The notes under the pieces are model-generated. The model did no database searches, was not told where the DNA came from, and was given only the letters and a program-made list of their open reading frames with translations. 64,000 nt of DNA from NCBI GenBank assembly GCA_017443465.1, contig JAFRXO010000002.1, positions 21,880 through 85,879 of the forward strand, in the 5' to 3' direction. Position numbers and translations under genes: made by a program. How positions within the stretch are numbered: the stretch's first letter is position 1; each line of letters starts with the position of its first letter. This DNA comes from Bacteroidales bacterium. GTDB lineage: Bacteria; Bacteroidota; Bacteroidia; Bacteroidales; UBA932. Positions 35,030 to 45,200 of this stretch are shown one piece after another.

Positions 35030-36409
35030 ATGACCGCATTAATGATTATTGAGCTCCTGATCGTGCTCGCCGCATTGTATGTTGGATCCCGCTATGGAAG
35101 CCTGGCCCTCGGAGCCATTTCCGGAATCGGCCTTGCCATCCTGGTCTTCGGCTTCGGCCTCAAGCCCGGCACTCCTCCTACGGACGTCATCTACATAATC
35201 ATAGCAGCAGTAACCTGCGCAGGAACCTTACAGGCATCGGGAGGTATGGACTGGATGATCCAGATTGCTGAGAAGATGCTCCGCAAGCATCCCCAGCACA
35301 TTACTTTCCTTGCTCCTTTCACGACTTTCTTCCTGACGGTCCTTGTAGGAACCGGACATGTCGTCTACACAATCATGCCGATCATATGCGACATCGCCCT
35401 CAAGAAAGGGATCAGGCCTGAAAGGCCCTGCGGAGTCGCTTCGGTGGCCTCACAGGTAGGAATCACCTGCTCCCCGATCGCGGCTGCGGTTGTCGGTTTC
35501 GTAACCATTTCCAACGCCAACGGCTACATGGTTTCCATCCCTCAGGTGCTTATGGTAACCATTCCCGCATGTATGTGCGGACTGCTCTGCGCCGCAGCGG
35601 CATCCTACAACAGGGGAAAAGACCTCGACAAGGACCCGGTGTTCCAGGCGAAAATCGCCAATCCGGAGCAGCGTGCATATGTTTACGGCGGTTCCGCCAC
35701 AACCCTTGAGAAGGTCATCAGCAAGAACGCCAAGATCTCCGTTTACGTTTTCCTGACCGCACTTCTGGTGATTGTCGGCTTCGCTTTCTGCCAGATGATC
35801 CACGTCAACAAGGGAGGCGAGGAAGTCACACTCGCTGCCGCCATGGGCATTCCGAAGATGAACATTATCATCCAGATCATCATGCTCACCGCAGCTGCCA
35901 TAAACATAATGCTCTGCAAAGCCGACCCGAAGAAAGCAGTGGCAGGAGCCGTCTGGCAGTCCGGAATGGTTGCAGTGGTCGCTATTTTCGGTATCGCCTG
36001 GCTGGCCGATACCTACTTCGCCAACTACATGGATGAGATGAAGAGCATGCTGGCCGGAATCGTAGAACAATATCCATGGGCAATCGCCCTGGTCTTCTTC
36101 CTGGTATCGGTCCTGATCAACTCCCAGGGCGCAGTAGTGGTGGCAATGCTCCCCCTCGCCTATTCACTCGGAATTCCGGGGCACGTACTTCTGGGTGTCC
36201 TCCCCAGCGTCTATGGCTATTTCTTCATCCCGAACTATCCTTCTGACATCGCCACGGTCAACTTCGACCGTTCAGGCACAACCGTCATCGGAAAGTACCT
36301 GCTGAACCATTCGTTCATGATGCCGGGACTGATCAGCATCGTGGTTTCGACGATACTGGGATATATGATCACAACAGTCCTTTTCCCCGGCTTCTTCTCC
36401 TCATTCTAG
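35030..36409 (+). CDS. dcuB: Anaerobic C4-dicarboxylate transporter (DcuA/DcuB family)
   Basis: A 459-residue inner-membrane protein with about 11-12 hydrophobic segments. The Dcu family pattern is visible: LGAISGIGLAILVFGFGLKPG, TFFLTVLVGTGHVVYTIMPII and RPCGVASVASQVGITCSPIAAAV. Dcu carriers exchange fumarate, malate, aspartate and succinate during anaerobic fumarate respiration, which fits a succinate-producing gut Bacteroidetes. The last bases overlap the stop of the convergent LytTR regulator (CTAG at 36406-36409). A near-consensus -7 (TATCTTTA, 34969-34976) lies upstream. DcuA versus DcuB is not certain. Confidence 0.9.
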   Translation: MTALMIIELLIVLAALYVGSRYGSLALGAISGIGLAILVFGFGLKPGTPPTDVIYIIIAAVTCAGTLQASGGMDWMIQIAEKMLRKHPQHITFLAPFTTFFLTVLVGTGHVVYTIMPIICDIALKKGIRPERPCGVASVASQVGITCSPIAAAVVGFVTISNANGYMVSIPQVLMVTIPACMCGLLCAAAASYNRGKDLDKDPVFQAKIANPEQRAYVYGGSATTLEKVISKNAKISVYVFLTALLVIVGFAFCQMIHVNKGGEEVTLAAAMGIPKMNIIIQIIMLTAAAINIMLCKADPKKAVAGAVWQSGMVAVVAIFGIAWLADTYFANYMDEMKSMLAGIVEQYPWAIALVFFLVSVLINSQGAVVVAMLPLAYSLGIPGHVLLGVLPSVYGYFFIPNYPSDIATVNFDRSGTTVIGKYLLNHSFMMPGLISIVVSTILGYMITTVLFPGFFSSF

Positions 36410-37134
36410 TTGCCCAGGAACTTGGAATCTATATAAGCTGAAAGGGAGTCTTTGTAGAGGTCCCCTATGGGGAGGGTGACATCGCCCTCGAGTTGGACGT
36501 GCCCCTTGGTCACCGACTTTATCTTCTTGAGATTGATTATGTAGGACCGGTGGATCCTCATGAAGGAATCCGACGGGAGCCGGTCCTCCATCTTCTTGAG
36601 GCTCAGCAGGACTACGATAGCATCCTTCTGGCCCTCAAGCCAGATCTTTATGTACTCGCTCATGCTCTCTACATAGCGGATAGACGGGACCTCGACTCTG
36701 AGTACCTTATAATCGGTCTTGAAAAAGAGGGCGTTGTCGCTGTCGGCCTTGGAGACCAGGGACTCGGCATGAAGAAGGTTCCACTGTTTCCTCACTTTTT
36801 CAGCCACCTGCCGGAAATCATTGAAACTGAATGGCTTTAGAAGATAACCCAAAGCTTCGACCTTGTAACCCTCGACGGCATATTCCGAGTAGGCGGTGGT
36901 AAGCACCACCATAGGAGGGTCAGGCAGGAAACGGACCAGGTCCAAGCCGTTCATGTCCGGCATGTTGACATCCACGAACATCACATCAACCTGATTGGCC
37001 AAGAGATACTTCTGGGCTTCAACCGAGCTCTGGAACGAGCCTGCGAGTTCAAAGTAAGGAACTTTGCCTATGTAGGAAACCAGCTGTTGGAGAGCCAGCG
37101 GTTCATCATCTATTGCAACACAACGAATCATCAT
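36406..37134 (-). CDS. LytTR-family response regulator
   Basis: A 242-residue protein. The receiver domain (CVAIDDEPLALQQL, phosphoacceptor Asp in MFVDVNMPDMNGLDL) is followed by a LytTR DNA-binding domain with RVEVPSIRYVESMSEYIKIW and FMRIHRSYIINLKKIKSV. It overlaps the upstream kinase gene by 4 nt, so the two form a LytS/LytT-type pair. Targets are not evident; adjacent genes are a Dcu transporter and an outer-membrane barrel. Confidence 0.93.
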   Translation of the reverse strand: MMIRCVAIDDEPLALQQLVSYIGKVPYFELAGSFQSSVEAQKYLLANQVDVMFVDVNMPDMNGLDLVRFLPDPPMVVLTTAYSEYAVEGYKVEALGYLLKPFSFNDFRQVAEKVRKQWNLLHAESLVSKADSDNALFFKTDYKVLRVEVPSIRYVESMSEYIKIWLEGQKDAIVVLLSLKKMEDRLPSDSFMRIHRSYIINLKKIKSVTKGHVQLEGDVTLPIGDLYKDSLSAYIDSKFLGN

Positions 37135-38282
37135 ACCTGAGTGTTGGTCTGGGACGGGGGTATTTCCAGATGTACGTGATAATCTTCCGGTTTCTTGTCA
37201 ATATCCAGCACGTACTGGCTGCCGTAAAGCAAAGATAATCTTTTTCTCACATTCTCCATTCCAATACCTCCGTAATTGTCCCGGCTTTCATGTCGCTTGT
37301 TGCTGCAGTCGAATACCAGGCCGCCTGAGGGGGAAGGACGCATGCTGATATCGATGGAACTGTCCGATGTATAGCTGATTCCGTGCTTGAAAGCATTCTC
37401 CACGAAATTGACCAGCAGAAGCGGCGGCACCATCACCCCCGGCATATCTTCGGGAAAATCCAGGTTGATCTTAACGGAATCCGAGTACCTGATGCTCATA
37501 AGCGACACGTACTGACGAAGGAAATTCGCCTCTTTTTCATATGTGATCAGATTCTGGTCACCATCATAGAGAACATACCTCATCAGTTTCGAGAGCTCCA
37601 CTATCACTTCCTTCGCTTTTTCCAGATCGATATCCACAAGGGAGTGGATATTGTTCAAGGTATTCATGAAGAAATGCGGATTGATCTGGTTCCTCAGATA
37701 CTGCAGTTCCTGGGATATCTTCTCTTTCTCCAGTTCGGCTATCCGTTTGCGTTCATCCTCGACGGTCCTGGCATACACTATCCCGAAGTCAGCCATTACG
37801 AGCAACACGGCCAGCAGGGACTTCATCATTTCAGGCGACATCGGCCTGTTTTTCTCCCCGGGACGTCCTTTCGGCCCCGGCATCATCCGGGGACCTCCCT
37901 GCATATCTTTACGGGGAGGCATATGCCCTGGAGGCGCTTCATGCCAACGGGCCGGCTCCGGAAGATTTCCGGGCACGTCCTTCCTGACCTGGAGAAGGAT
38001 GAAGCCCCCGAGGAGAAGGACGGTTATGATACCGGGAAGCAGGAATCTCCCCGTCCTGATCCATAGCTGGACCGCAGTCAGTTCGAAAACGACCAGAAGG
38101 ATCAGGAACGGCAGGAGAGCCTGGAATACAGTCTTGAAAGTAGACAGGATATCTATCTGGTTCCCTCCCCGGACTGCTTCTCCGAAGCACATCACCACCA
38201 CGAGGACCAGATAGATTGCGGCCGGGACTCCTAACACCTGGCCGGCACGCTTAATCAGTTTTTTGCCTTTAAAACCTGACAT
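37131..38282 (-). CDS. LytS-type membrane sensor histidine kinase
   Basis: About 383 residues from MSGFKGKKLIKRAG. Several N-terminal membrane segments are followed by a Pro/Gly/Met-rich loop (APPGHMPPRKDMQGGPRMMP), another membrane segment, a short coiled coil and the His_kinase domain. The phosphorylated His is in LRNQINPHFFMNTLNNIHSL, and the ATPase-type domain has NFVENAFKHG and GGIGMENVRKRL. The frame is open ten codons upstream. The Met/His/Pro-rich loop could bind metal, which is only suggestive. Confidence 0.9.
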   Translation of the reverse strand: MSGFKGKKLIKRAGQVLGVPAAIYLVLVVVMCFGEAVRGGNQIDILSTFKTVFQALLPFLILLVVFELTAVQLWIRTGRFLLPGIITVLLLGGFILLQVRKDVPGNLPEPARWHEAPPGHMPPRKDMQGGPRMMPGPKGRPGEKNRPMSPEMMKSLLAVLLVMADFGIVYARTVEDERKRIAELEKEKISQELQYLRNQINPHFFMNTLNNIHSLVDIDLEKAKEVIVELSKLMRYVLYDGDQNLITYEKEANFLRQYVSLMSIRYSDSVKINLDFPEDMPGVMVPPLLLVNFVENAFKHGISYTSDSSIDISMRPSPSGGLVFDCSNKRHESRDNYGGIGMENVRKRLSLLYGSQYVLDIDKKPEDYHVHLEIPPSQTNTQV

Positions 38283-38288
38283 AACATT

Positions 38289-38316
38289 CCCGGTGCGAAG
38301 ATAACAGCGCACCGGG
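38289..38316 (-). promoter_or_regulatory. Hairpin in the leader of the LytS-type kinase gene
   Basis: CCCGGTGC (38289-38296) pairs with GCACCGGG (38309-38316), an 8-bp stem with a 12-nt loop, 6 nt upstream of the kinase start codon. It could limit ribosome access or be an operator palindrome. Only the inverted repeat is seen directly. Confidence 0.35.
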
Positions 38317-38321
38317 GACTT

Positions 38322-38346
38322 TCAAAAAGGATTCAGCGAATCCTTT
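38322..38346 (-). terminator. Intrinsic terminator downstream of the outer-membrane barrel gene
   Basis: AAAGGATT (38326-38333) and AATCCTTT (38339-38346) form an 8-bp stem with a 5-nt loop. On the minus strand the stem is followed by TTTTTG. It lies 34 nt after the stop of the 38380-38880 gene and so separates that gene from the LytS/LytT pair. Confidence 0.65.
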
Positions 38347-38379
38347 GTTCTTCTCTGCGAAAAGTTTACGCGAGGATTG

Positions 38380-38880
38380 TCAGAACAGATAGCGGATGCT
38401 GAGTACCGGGAAAAATATGTTTCCGGCATCGAACACATCATTCCAGAACTCTCCGTCGGAATATCCGAGGATCGGACGAACGTCAGCGGAGATCTGCAGC
38501 GGGAACCAGAACTGGAACTCGAGACCGAACTGGCCTACGACTCCGAACATGGCCTTGTTCTCCCAGCTTCCATCCTCCTGCTTCTTTGGCACGGACCCGA
38601 CTGCGACACCTGGACCTGCGTACCATGACCAGCTACCGCGTGGAGTCCAGTCAGGCTGGGCGAAAACCCAGTTGTATGTTCCTGTAGCAAGAAAACCGGA
38701 ATGATTGCTATAAGTATATGCACCCAGATCGATCTCCATGAAATTGGGGTCACCGATATAGTGCTCGTAGCTGGCCTCAAGAGGACCATAGCCGAATCTT
38801 CCACCGATAGCCTTGGGCTGGGCGGAAGCGACGGCTCCCATGGTAATTATCGCGACAGCGATGAGAATGATCTTTTTCAT
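38380..38880 (-). CDS. Small outer-membrane beta-barrel protein
   Basis: A 166-residue protein from MKKIILIAVAIITMGA, with a signal peptide ending ASAQ. The mature part alternates polar and aromatic residues in about eight short strands and ends with the aromatic terminus SIRYLF, as outer-membrane barrels do for BAM recognition. No specific function is recognised. TATATTTG (complement of 38909-38916) lies 28 nt upstream as a -7 element. The frame is open 19 codons further upstream without signal-peptide character. Confidence 0.75.
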   Translation of the reverse strand: MKKIILIAVAIITMGAVASAQPKAIGGRFGYGPLEASYEHYIGDPNFMEIDLGAYTYSNHSGFLATGTYNWVFAQPDWTPRGSWSWYAGPGVAVGSVPKKQEDGSWENKAMFGVVGQFGLEFQFWFPLQISADVRPILGYSDGEFWNDVFDAGNIFFPVLSIRYLF

Positions 38881-38927
38881 TTTCACTTTCTGTTTAGCAT
38901 TACAGATACAAATATAACTTTTTTTCC

Positions 38928-40052
38928 TCAAAGGCAATTGTCCACCGGATTGGAATAGATGCCAAGGAAAATGTCCCTCAGGGCGTCCATGTCATCCACA
39001 TCATATGTATCCAGGATCTTCATATGCTCCTCGAATGCCTTTTTCTGCGCAGACGTGTAGCGGGAGTGGAAATGCCTGGAGCCATAGCGGATGTCATGGG
39101 CTATGAAATTGTTGGGATACAGACGGTAGCCCTTGAATATCCTCGAGTCTATGAGTGAAGCCACGGCACGGTTGAACTCCACCTTCGTAAGGGAGTCATA
39201 TGCCTGCAGGTCGCTTTCGGTTATACGCGGACATATGCAGTAATGCACCCTGCCCTTGAATGAAGTGATTCCGCTGAGGATGCTGCTGATGTCCTCTCCG
39301 GGCTTCTTGACATATTTCTGGCTTCGCGACTGATAGAGCTCCAGGGCCTTCTGGACGTCACAGGGCTCCCATTCATATGACACCGCCACAGGTACGATGT
39401 TCTCGCTTGCAAGCGCGCGGACCTTGTCGTTGGACTGGCTCATTCCGAACATCTTTATGATTCCCTGGTCGGTCCTGTCATTGCCATCCTTCGTCCTGCC
39501 GTTGCGCTGGGCGATCCAGACGGAAGCGCCCTTATCCACTATGGCCTGCCTGATGTAATCGGAAAGATGACGGGACTTGTTGTAGAAATCCTTGGGCGAG
39601 CCTCCCCTCTCTACGCGGAACATCTTGTTGGAACGGCCTATGTCAACTACCAGCTGGGGAGACATCAGGTTGGCTCCGAATGTGATTTCGCTGGTATCCA
39701 TCCCATTGTCCACCAGGATGTTCTGAAGCAGGGATGCATCCAGCATGATGTCACGGTGGTTGGCCACGAAAAGATGGGCCGCGCCCTTGTCCAGGGAATC
39801 GACCCCTTCATATGTCAGTTCAGAGATGCTCCGCCTGATTACCTGCTCATTGACATAGTACATCACCTTGTGCTGGAACTCCCACACGGTCCCGATCGAC
39901 GCGACCATCTCCCTCACGTCCTCCACGCTCCTGTCAGGAAAGACATATGCAGCCAGAAGGGCGAAGAAATCGCTGGAAGCGATACGCTTCATCGCATCCG
40001 GCACTTCCCCGTCCCGATAAGGCCTTATGTCGTCGAAAAGGTCCTGACCCAT
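38928..40052 (-). CDS. PlsC-like lysophospholipid/glycerophosphate acyltransferase
   Basis: A 374-residue protein with an acyltransferase core. The catalytic motif is NHRDIMLD near residue 105 and a substrate-binding block near RNGRTKDGNDRTDQG replaces the usual EGTR form. The long N- and C-terminal extensions are typical of a Bacteroidetes subgroup annotated as acyltransferases. It starts 4 nt after the ligase gene stop and ends the lipid-related stretch of the dnaG-metG operon. Acyl donor and acceptor are unknown. Confidence 0.82.
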   Translation of the reverse strand: MGQDLFDDIRPYRDGEVPDAMKRIASSDFFALLAAYVFPDRSVEDVREMVASIGTVWEFQHKVMYYVNEQVIRRSISELTYEGVDSLDKGAAHLFVANHRDIMLDASLLQNILVDNGMDTSEITFGANLMSPQLVVDIGRSNKMFRVERGGSPKDFYNKSRHLSDYIRQAIVDKGASVWIAQRNGRTKDGNDRTDQGIIKMFGMSQSNDKVRALASENIVPVAVSYEWEPCDVQKALELYQSRSQKYVKKPGEDISSILSGITSFKGRVHYCICPRITESDLQAYDSLTKVEFNRAVASLIDSRIFKGYRLYPNNFIAHDIRYGSRHFHSRYTSAQKKAFEEHMKILDTYDVDDMDALRDIFLGIYSNPVDNCL

Positions 40053-40056
40053 CTTT

Positions 40057-41361
40057 CTACTTTTTGCGCATGTCTATGAATTTAACCGGCTTGCGGCTCT
40101 TTGCCGGGAAGTTGATACGCTGCACCTCCTCTACCGGAGCCACTTCCACTCCCGGAGCGACCCGCAACCTTGCACGGAAACGGTTCTTGAGTTCGCTGAC
40201 GGCATCCTCCTTCGTCCCCTTAAGTCCTACCTTTACAACCACTTCGTCGGTACCGGCATCCGAATCCTTCACATATATCACGTAGTTCTCCACGAAATCC
40301 GTATTGTCCAGCACATCATTGATGGCAGGAGGATACAGGGTCGTGCCCTTGAGCTTGATCATATTGTTCTTGCGGCCTACAAGAGGTGTAAGCCTGTAGG
40401 AATTCCTCCCGCAGCGGCAGGGCTCGACCACCTTGGCGGCGATGTCCCCGGTACGGAAACGGAGCAGGGGCATTCCCTCTACGCCGAGGGTGGTCACCAC
40501 TATCTCCCCGCTCTGCCCGTCAGGGACAGGCATGCCGTCTTCGCCTATGATCTCCACTATAATCAGTTCGGGATGGACATGTCCTCCCTTGCCTTCGGGG
40601 CACTCGGAGAAAGTAGCACCCATCTCGGTGGATGAGTAGGTCGCAAAGAGATCCACATCCCACTTTTCCTTGATCTTGCTGCCGAGGAGGTTCAGGCTGA
40701 AATCCTGGTTACGGAGTCCTTCCCCAATCCCTATGATCCTCTTTATGCTGGAATTACGGTAGTCGATTCCGTGGTCCTCGGCGTACTGGACGAGCTTGAG
40801 GATGAAACTGGGAACGCACATTATGGAATCCGGACGGATCCTCCTGATAGTGTCCCACTGCAGTTCAGGGATGCCGTTCCCGACCCTGATCACTCCGACT
40901 CCCAACTTCCTGAGGCCCAACCAATAGGCCAGTCCAGCCATGAACCTCTTATCGATGGTGCACATGAGCTGGAGGGTATCCCCGGGCTTCAGTCCGGCGC
41001 AGTCGAAGGATTTGGCCTCATTCCAGGCCAGCCTCTCCAGGTCCTTGTCGGTGCAGCAGAATGTAACCGGATCCCCGAGCGTGCCGGAAGTGGTGACATA
41101 GTCTATCACTTTCTCACGGGGGCAGCACAGAAAGTCCTCACTGTAAAGCTGGAGGTCCTTCTTCTCCGTAAAGGGGATCTTGACCAGGTCTTCAAGATGC
41201 CTGATCTGGCTTATATCTGTACCGAATTTACGGAAAACCCTCTGATAGTAAGGCGAATTGGCCTTAAGATATCCCAAAGCTTCCTTCAGTTTTTCCTCCT
41301 GGAAGGACTTGATGGTTTCAACGCTTTGGAACTCAATGTCATTATCCTTATTGAACATCAT
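40057..41361 (-). CDS. Phenylacetate-CoA ligase-like AMP-forming enzyme
   Basis: A 434-residue PaaK-family adenylating enzyme. The nucleotide loop reads TTSGTLGDPVTFC, followed by YSSTEMGATFSECP and a C-terminal lid with GRKNNMIKLKGTTLYP. PaaK-like proteins activate aryl or fatty acids as AMP esters or CoA thioesters. PaaK homologues occur beside acyltransferases and MMPL exporters in aryl-polyene and related lipid clusters, which fits its neighbours here. TATCTTTG (complement of 41382-41389) lies 20 nt upstream, so an internal promoter is possible. Confidence 0.87.
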   Translation of the reverse strand: MMFNKDNDIEFQSVETIKSFQEEKLKEALGYLKANSPYYQRVFRKFGTDISQIRHLEDLVKIPFTEKKDLQLYSEDFLCCPREKVIDYVTTSGTLGDPVTFCCTDKDLERLAWNEAKSFDCAGLKPGDTLQLMCTIDKRFMAGLAYWLGLRKLGVGVIRVGNGIPELQWDTIRRIRPDSIMCVPSFILKLVQYAEDHGIDYRNSSIKRIIGIGEGLRNQDFSLNLLGSKIKEKWDVDLFATYSSTEMGATFSECPEGKGGHVHPELIIVEIIGEDGMPVPDGQSGEIVVTTLGVEGMPLLRFRTGDIAAKVVEPCRCGRNSYRLTPLVGRKNNMIKLKGTTLYPPAINDVLDNTDFVENYVIYVKDSDAGTDEVVVKVGLKGTKEDAVSELKNRFRARLRVAPGVEVAPVEEVQRINFPAKSRKPVKFIDMRKK

Positions 41362-41390
41362 CTTTGCCTAAAGTATCAAGGCAAAGATAA

Positions 41391-42224
41391 TCATTTTTTC
41401 ATATGGAATTCCTGCCAGATATCCACCCATCCGGAGGATGGTTCCGGATTCACGGAGGAGGATACCCCATAGCCGTGTCCTCCCTTCCCGTACTGAATGT
41501 ACATATGCGGAATCCCCTTTGCGGTAAGGGCGCTGTCCATAACCTCCGAATTGCGCCAGTCCACTATCGGGTCATCCTTGCAGTTCGTAAGGAAGACCTG
41601 GGGCATATTGTCAGGGACATTTTTCTCCATGCTGAGACTGTCACGCAGGGATGCTTCCTTCAGGCGGCTGCCCAAAAGAGCCCGGCGGGAGCGCTCATGC
41701 ACAATGTCTTCCCGGCACATGGTCACTACAGGATAGACAGCCACTATGAAATCCGGCCTGTCCCCCTCCCGGGATCCGTGCCCGAAAAACGGCCGGCCGT
41801 TCCCGAAGAATTCTCCGGAACTCAGGGCGAGATGTCCTCCTGCAGAGAAGCCCATAACACCTACCTTCGAATAGCCCCCGGAACGGACGGTGCGTATCGC
41901 ATCCAGCAGGTCCTCATGAGCGTCGGGCCAGTGGTTCTGGGGAAACGCCAGGCTGCGGAAGAGGAAATACCTGGTCCCGGACCGGCGGTAATGAAGCACA
42001 TATGCGGCATATCCCATATCCCTGAGCTTCCCGGCGACTTCGGTACCTTCCACCTTCTTCGACAGCCAGTGATAGCTTCCGCCCGGACATATGATCACCG
42101 CCTCTCCGTTGGCCTTTCCGGGATCCGGGAGGAAGACTTTCAGGGAGCCGGCCCTGGCCTGCAGGGACAGCAGGCAGAGGAGGACCAGCAACACAAGCCG
42201 AGGCATATGATTCATATTATTCAT
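41391..42224 (-). CDS. Secreted alpha/beta-hydrolase (esterase/BD-FAE-like)
   Basis: A 277-residue protein with an N-terminal signal peptide (LVLLVLLCLLSLQARA). The hydrolase fold shows an HGGG-like oxyanion region (IICPGGSYHWLS), the nucleophile elbow GFSAGGH and a late Asp/His pair (CKDDPIVDW, YGKGGHGYG). Such proteins often deacetylate or de-feruloylate plant polysaccharides. It overlaps the MMPL fusion gene by 4 nt. Three in-frame ATGs compete for the start (42224, 42215, 42206); the first is used for the overlap, the last has the CATATG context. Confidence 0.82.
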   Translation of the reverse strand: MNNMNHMPRLVLLVLLCLLSLQARAGSLKVFLPDPGKANGEAVIICPGGSYHWLSKKVEGTEVAGKLRDMGYAAYVLHYRRSGTRYFLFRSLAFPQNHWPDAHEDLLDAIRTVRSGGYSKVGVMGFSAGGHLALSSGEFFGNGRPFFGHGSREGDRPDFIVAVYPVVTMCREDIVHERSRRALLGSRLKEASLRDSLSMEKNVPDNMPQVFLTNCKDDPIVDWRNSEVMDSALTAKGIPHMYIQYGKGGHGYGVSSSVNPEPSSGWVDIWQEFHMKK

Positions 42225-45200
42225 TGGGCGTCAATCGTTTCCTCGAGGCTGAAGTGCAGATTCGGAGGAAGGCAGGAGCAATGGGATGCTATGGCTATCT
42301 TGTCCGGATCAGGATCGGTAGCATATACCTTGGTCTCCGGATGCATCAGGGCGTAGATCCATGCATATTCTCCCTGTCCGCAGCCACGTATGGTGACTGC
42401 ACCGTCCTCCGCCTCAAGGCTGCCGTCGTGCAGCCAGGCCATTGAATCCATCCTGGAAAGGGCGCGGCGGGCCGAAGCCTCCACATCCGGTCCCTTGTAA
42501 ATGTACTTGCCCATGACGTACGGCCTCAAGTACCCGGGAGTCTCGAGTTCACGGCAGATTTCACCGTAACGGGTCTTGAAGAAGCGGCTGAAGGACTTAG
42601 TATCCTCCCTGTAATCTCCGGAAGGCTTCATCCTCTGTCCCACCTCGATGGACATCTCTCCCTTCCTCAACATGAAGTCCTGTTTCGGAAGGACATGCCA
42701 TGCCCCATGGATGAAGACCGGCAGGATGTCCAGCCCGAGTTCCTCGGCCAGATAGAACGCTCCCTTATGGAAGCGCCCGGGCTTCCCGGTCAGGGTACGA
42801 GTCCCCTCAGGGAAGACCGCCGGACAGTAGCCCCTCTCCACCAGGCCGCGGATCTTGTCTATGTTACCGCTGAGATCATCCCCGACAGGCATATATTCGG
42901 CCTTCCTCAGCACATAGCTGTAAAGGGGATTGTTCCACGCCGTGCGGTTCGTGAAGAAGATCATTTTCGGGGACAGCATCATCAGGCACATCAGGTCCAG
43001 ATGCGACTGATGGTTGCATATGACTACGGCCGGCTTATCGAACAGGGGCGACACTTCTTCGAGGCTCTGGCGCATCTTGAAGCCGACTCCGGGGACATGG
43101 TTTGCGATGAAGGTGGCGACCTTCTGGAGGAAGATATGATAACGCATCTTCGACTTTTCGGTCTTTCCTCCGGTAAGGAACCAGAAGAAGGTGACCGGAT
43201 AGACGAAAAGGAACATTATCACCAGGAAGAAAAGCATAGCCAGCAGGGAGCGCAGCAGGCGGCCCGCGGTAATCGGAACCGGCCGGGGCTCACCTCCCTT
43301 GGTTGTCAGCCAGCTGAAAATCACAGGAGGCAGGTAATAGGCCATCAGGAGAACCACTACCATCCCCACCAGGGTAACCTCGGCAAGAGAACGCATGGCA
43401 GGATGCTTCGCAACGATCAGCGCGCCTATGCCTATGAACATTATGAGGGCCGAATGCACTATGGAGTCCTTGTAAGTCGCGAAGCGCTTGCGGCCATATG
43501 CATATTCATATATGAGGCCTTCGGTGGTGAAGATGGTATAATCGTCTCCCTGGCCGAAGATAAATGTAGCCAGGATCACATTTACCACATTGAACTCCAT
43601 GGAGCCAAGATGCATAAGTCCGAGTATCCACCACCAGCTGAAAGCCAGGGGCAGGAAGGCGATCAGACTGATTTCCAGGCGGCGGAAAGTCAGCAGAAGG
43701 AATATGAAGACTATCAGCGAGCATATGCTTCCGATCCAGTCGAAACTCTCCCTCATGACATTCACGAGCTGGTTGCCTACATCTGAACTGTCGAAAATCA
43801 ATGCCTGCCCGCAGGATTCCCTGAGCGTGGAGGATTCCACGTCACCGTACACCCGGTTGACTATGCATGGCCTGCCGCCGACGTCCAGGATGTAAGTCCC
43901 TTTGTAATTGTCGATAACCGGCCTGAAATGCTCCAGCGGCACAGGCTCCCATGGAGCTTTTACCGCCTCCTCGAAAGGAGCGAAGGCTCCGGGACTGAAA
44001 CCCAGCGAAGATGCTTCGCTACGCAACTCGTCCAGCACCGCATCGCCCCGGGAGGACCAGAATTCCTTCCATCTCGAGAGAGCCTCGGCCTGTGATTCAG
44101 CTGAAGGAAGGAAATTCCCTATGCCGGCCACCTTGGAAATGACTCCCTTTTCTCTCTGCGCCTCCAGGCTGGACGTCAGTTCATCATTGAGGCGCACCGC
44201 AGTCTCCAGGTCAGTCCCCTCACTGACGGCATATATCTCATTTTCATATGGTTCCGCGGTTCCGGAGGCAAGGAATTCCATGTCGCTCCTCTGCATGGAG
44301 GTCATGTAATTGATGTGCTGCAGGTCAGAATCGAAAGAGGTCTTCCGGCTGAGGAAGAACATCACCGCAGTCATTGCCAGGACACCCAGGAAAAGCCAGG
44401 TGCTTGTCGGGACTTTGTCGGGAAGTATCTTTCCGACCTCGATTCCACGGTGGCTGATTACATGCTCCGGCTTGACGAAAAGAGGAAGGACCACAAGGGT
44501 GACAAGTATGGTCGCCACGAGCAGGAAGGACCAGAAAAGACCGAGGTCCCGCATGGCCCTGGCTTCCATTAGCAGGAGGCTCAGGAAAGCCGCGACCGTC
44601 GTGATGTTCCCGATCAGGAGCGGAGCCACCATCTCTTCCAGATTCCTTCGCTGAGGCACTCCGCCACGGAGGCCGTCGATGTAATGGAGAGGATAATTGA
44701 TCGCTATGCCTATGATTATAGTCCCCACTCCAAGTACTATTATGGACATAGAGTCCTTGAACAGTGACATCAAGGCCACTGCCGCGATCCAGCCCGCCGC
44801 GGTTGTCGCGAAGATCCAGGCTATGCTGCTGAAACGGCGGTAAGTAAGAGCCAGTAGCAAGAATATGAGCGCCAGCGCAATGACTGCGGCGGTCATGCTG
44901 TCATGCTTGATCCGCGATGCATTGCTTACCGCTATCAGCCCGGGACCTACCGAAGAGATTTTCACTGAAGGATTCGAGGCTTCAGTCTCCGCGATGACCT
45001 TTTCGACTAACGAGGCCACCCTGGAGTTCATTCCCGACTCGCTGGAGCCATATGCTGAAGTCATGAAACCCAGACCGACCCCTTTTGAGAAGAGGTATCC
45101 GTCCGACACCTCATATTTGTCGGTACCGGCAGTGGAACGAAGGCGCTGGAGGACCGGGGTGAACAGTCTGAGGGGGTCTCCCTGGATGTTTTCGGCCACC

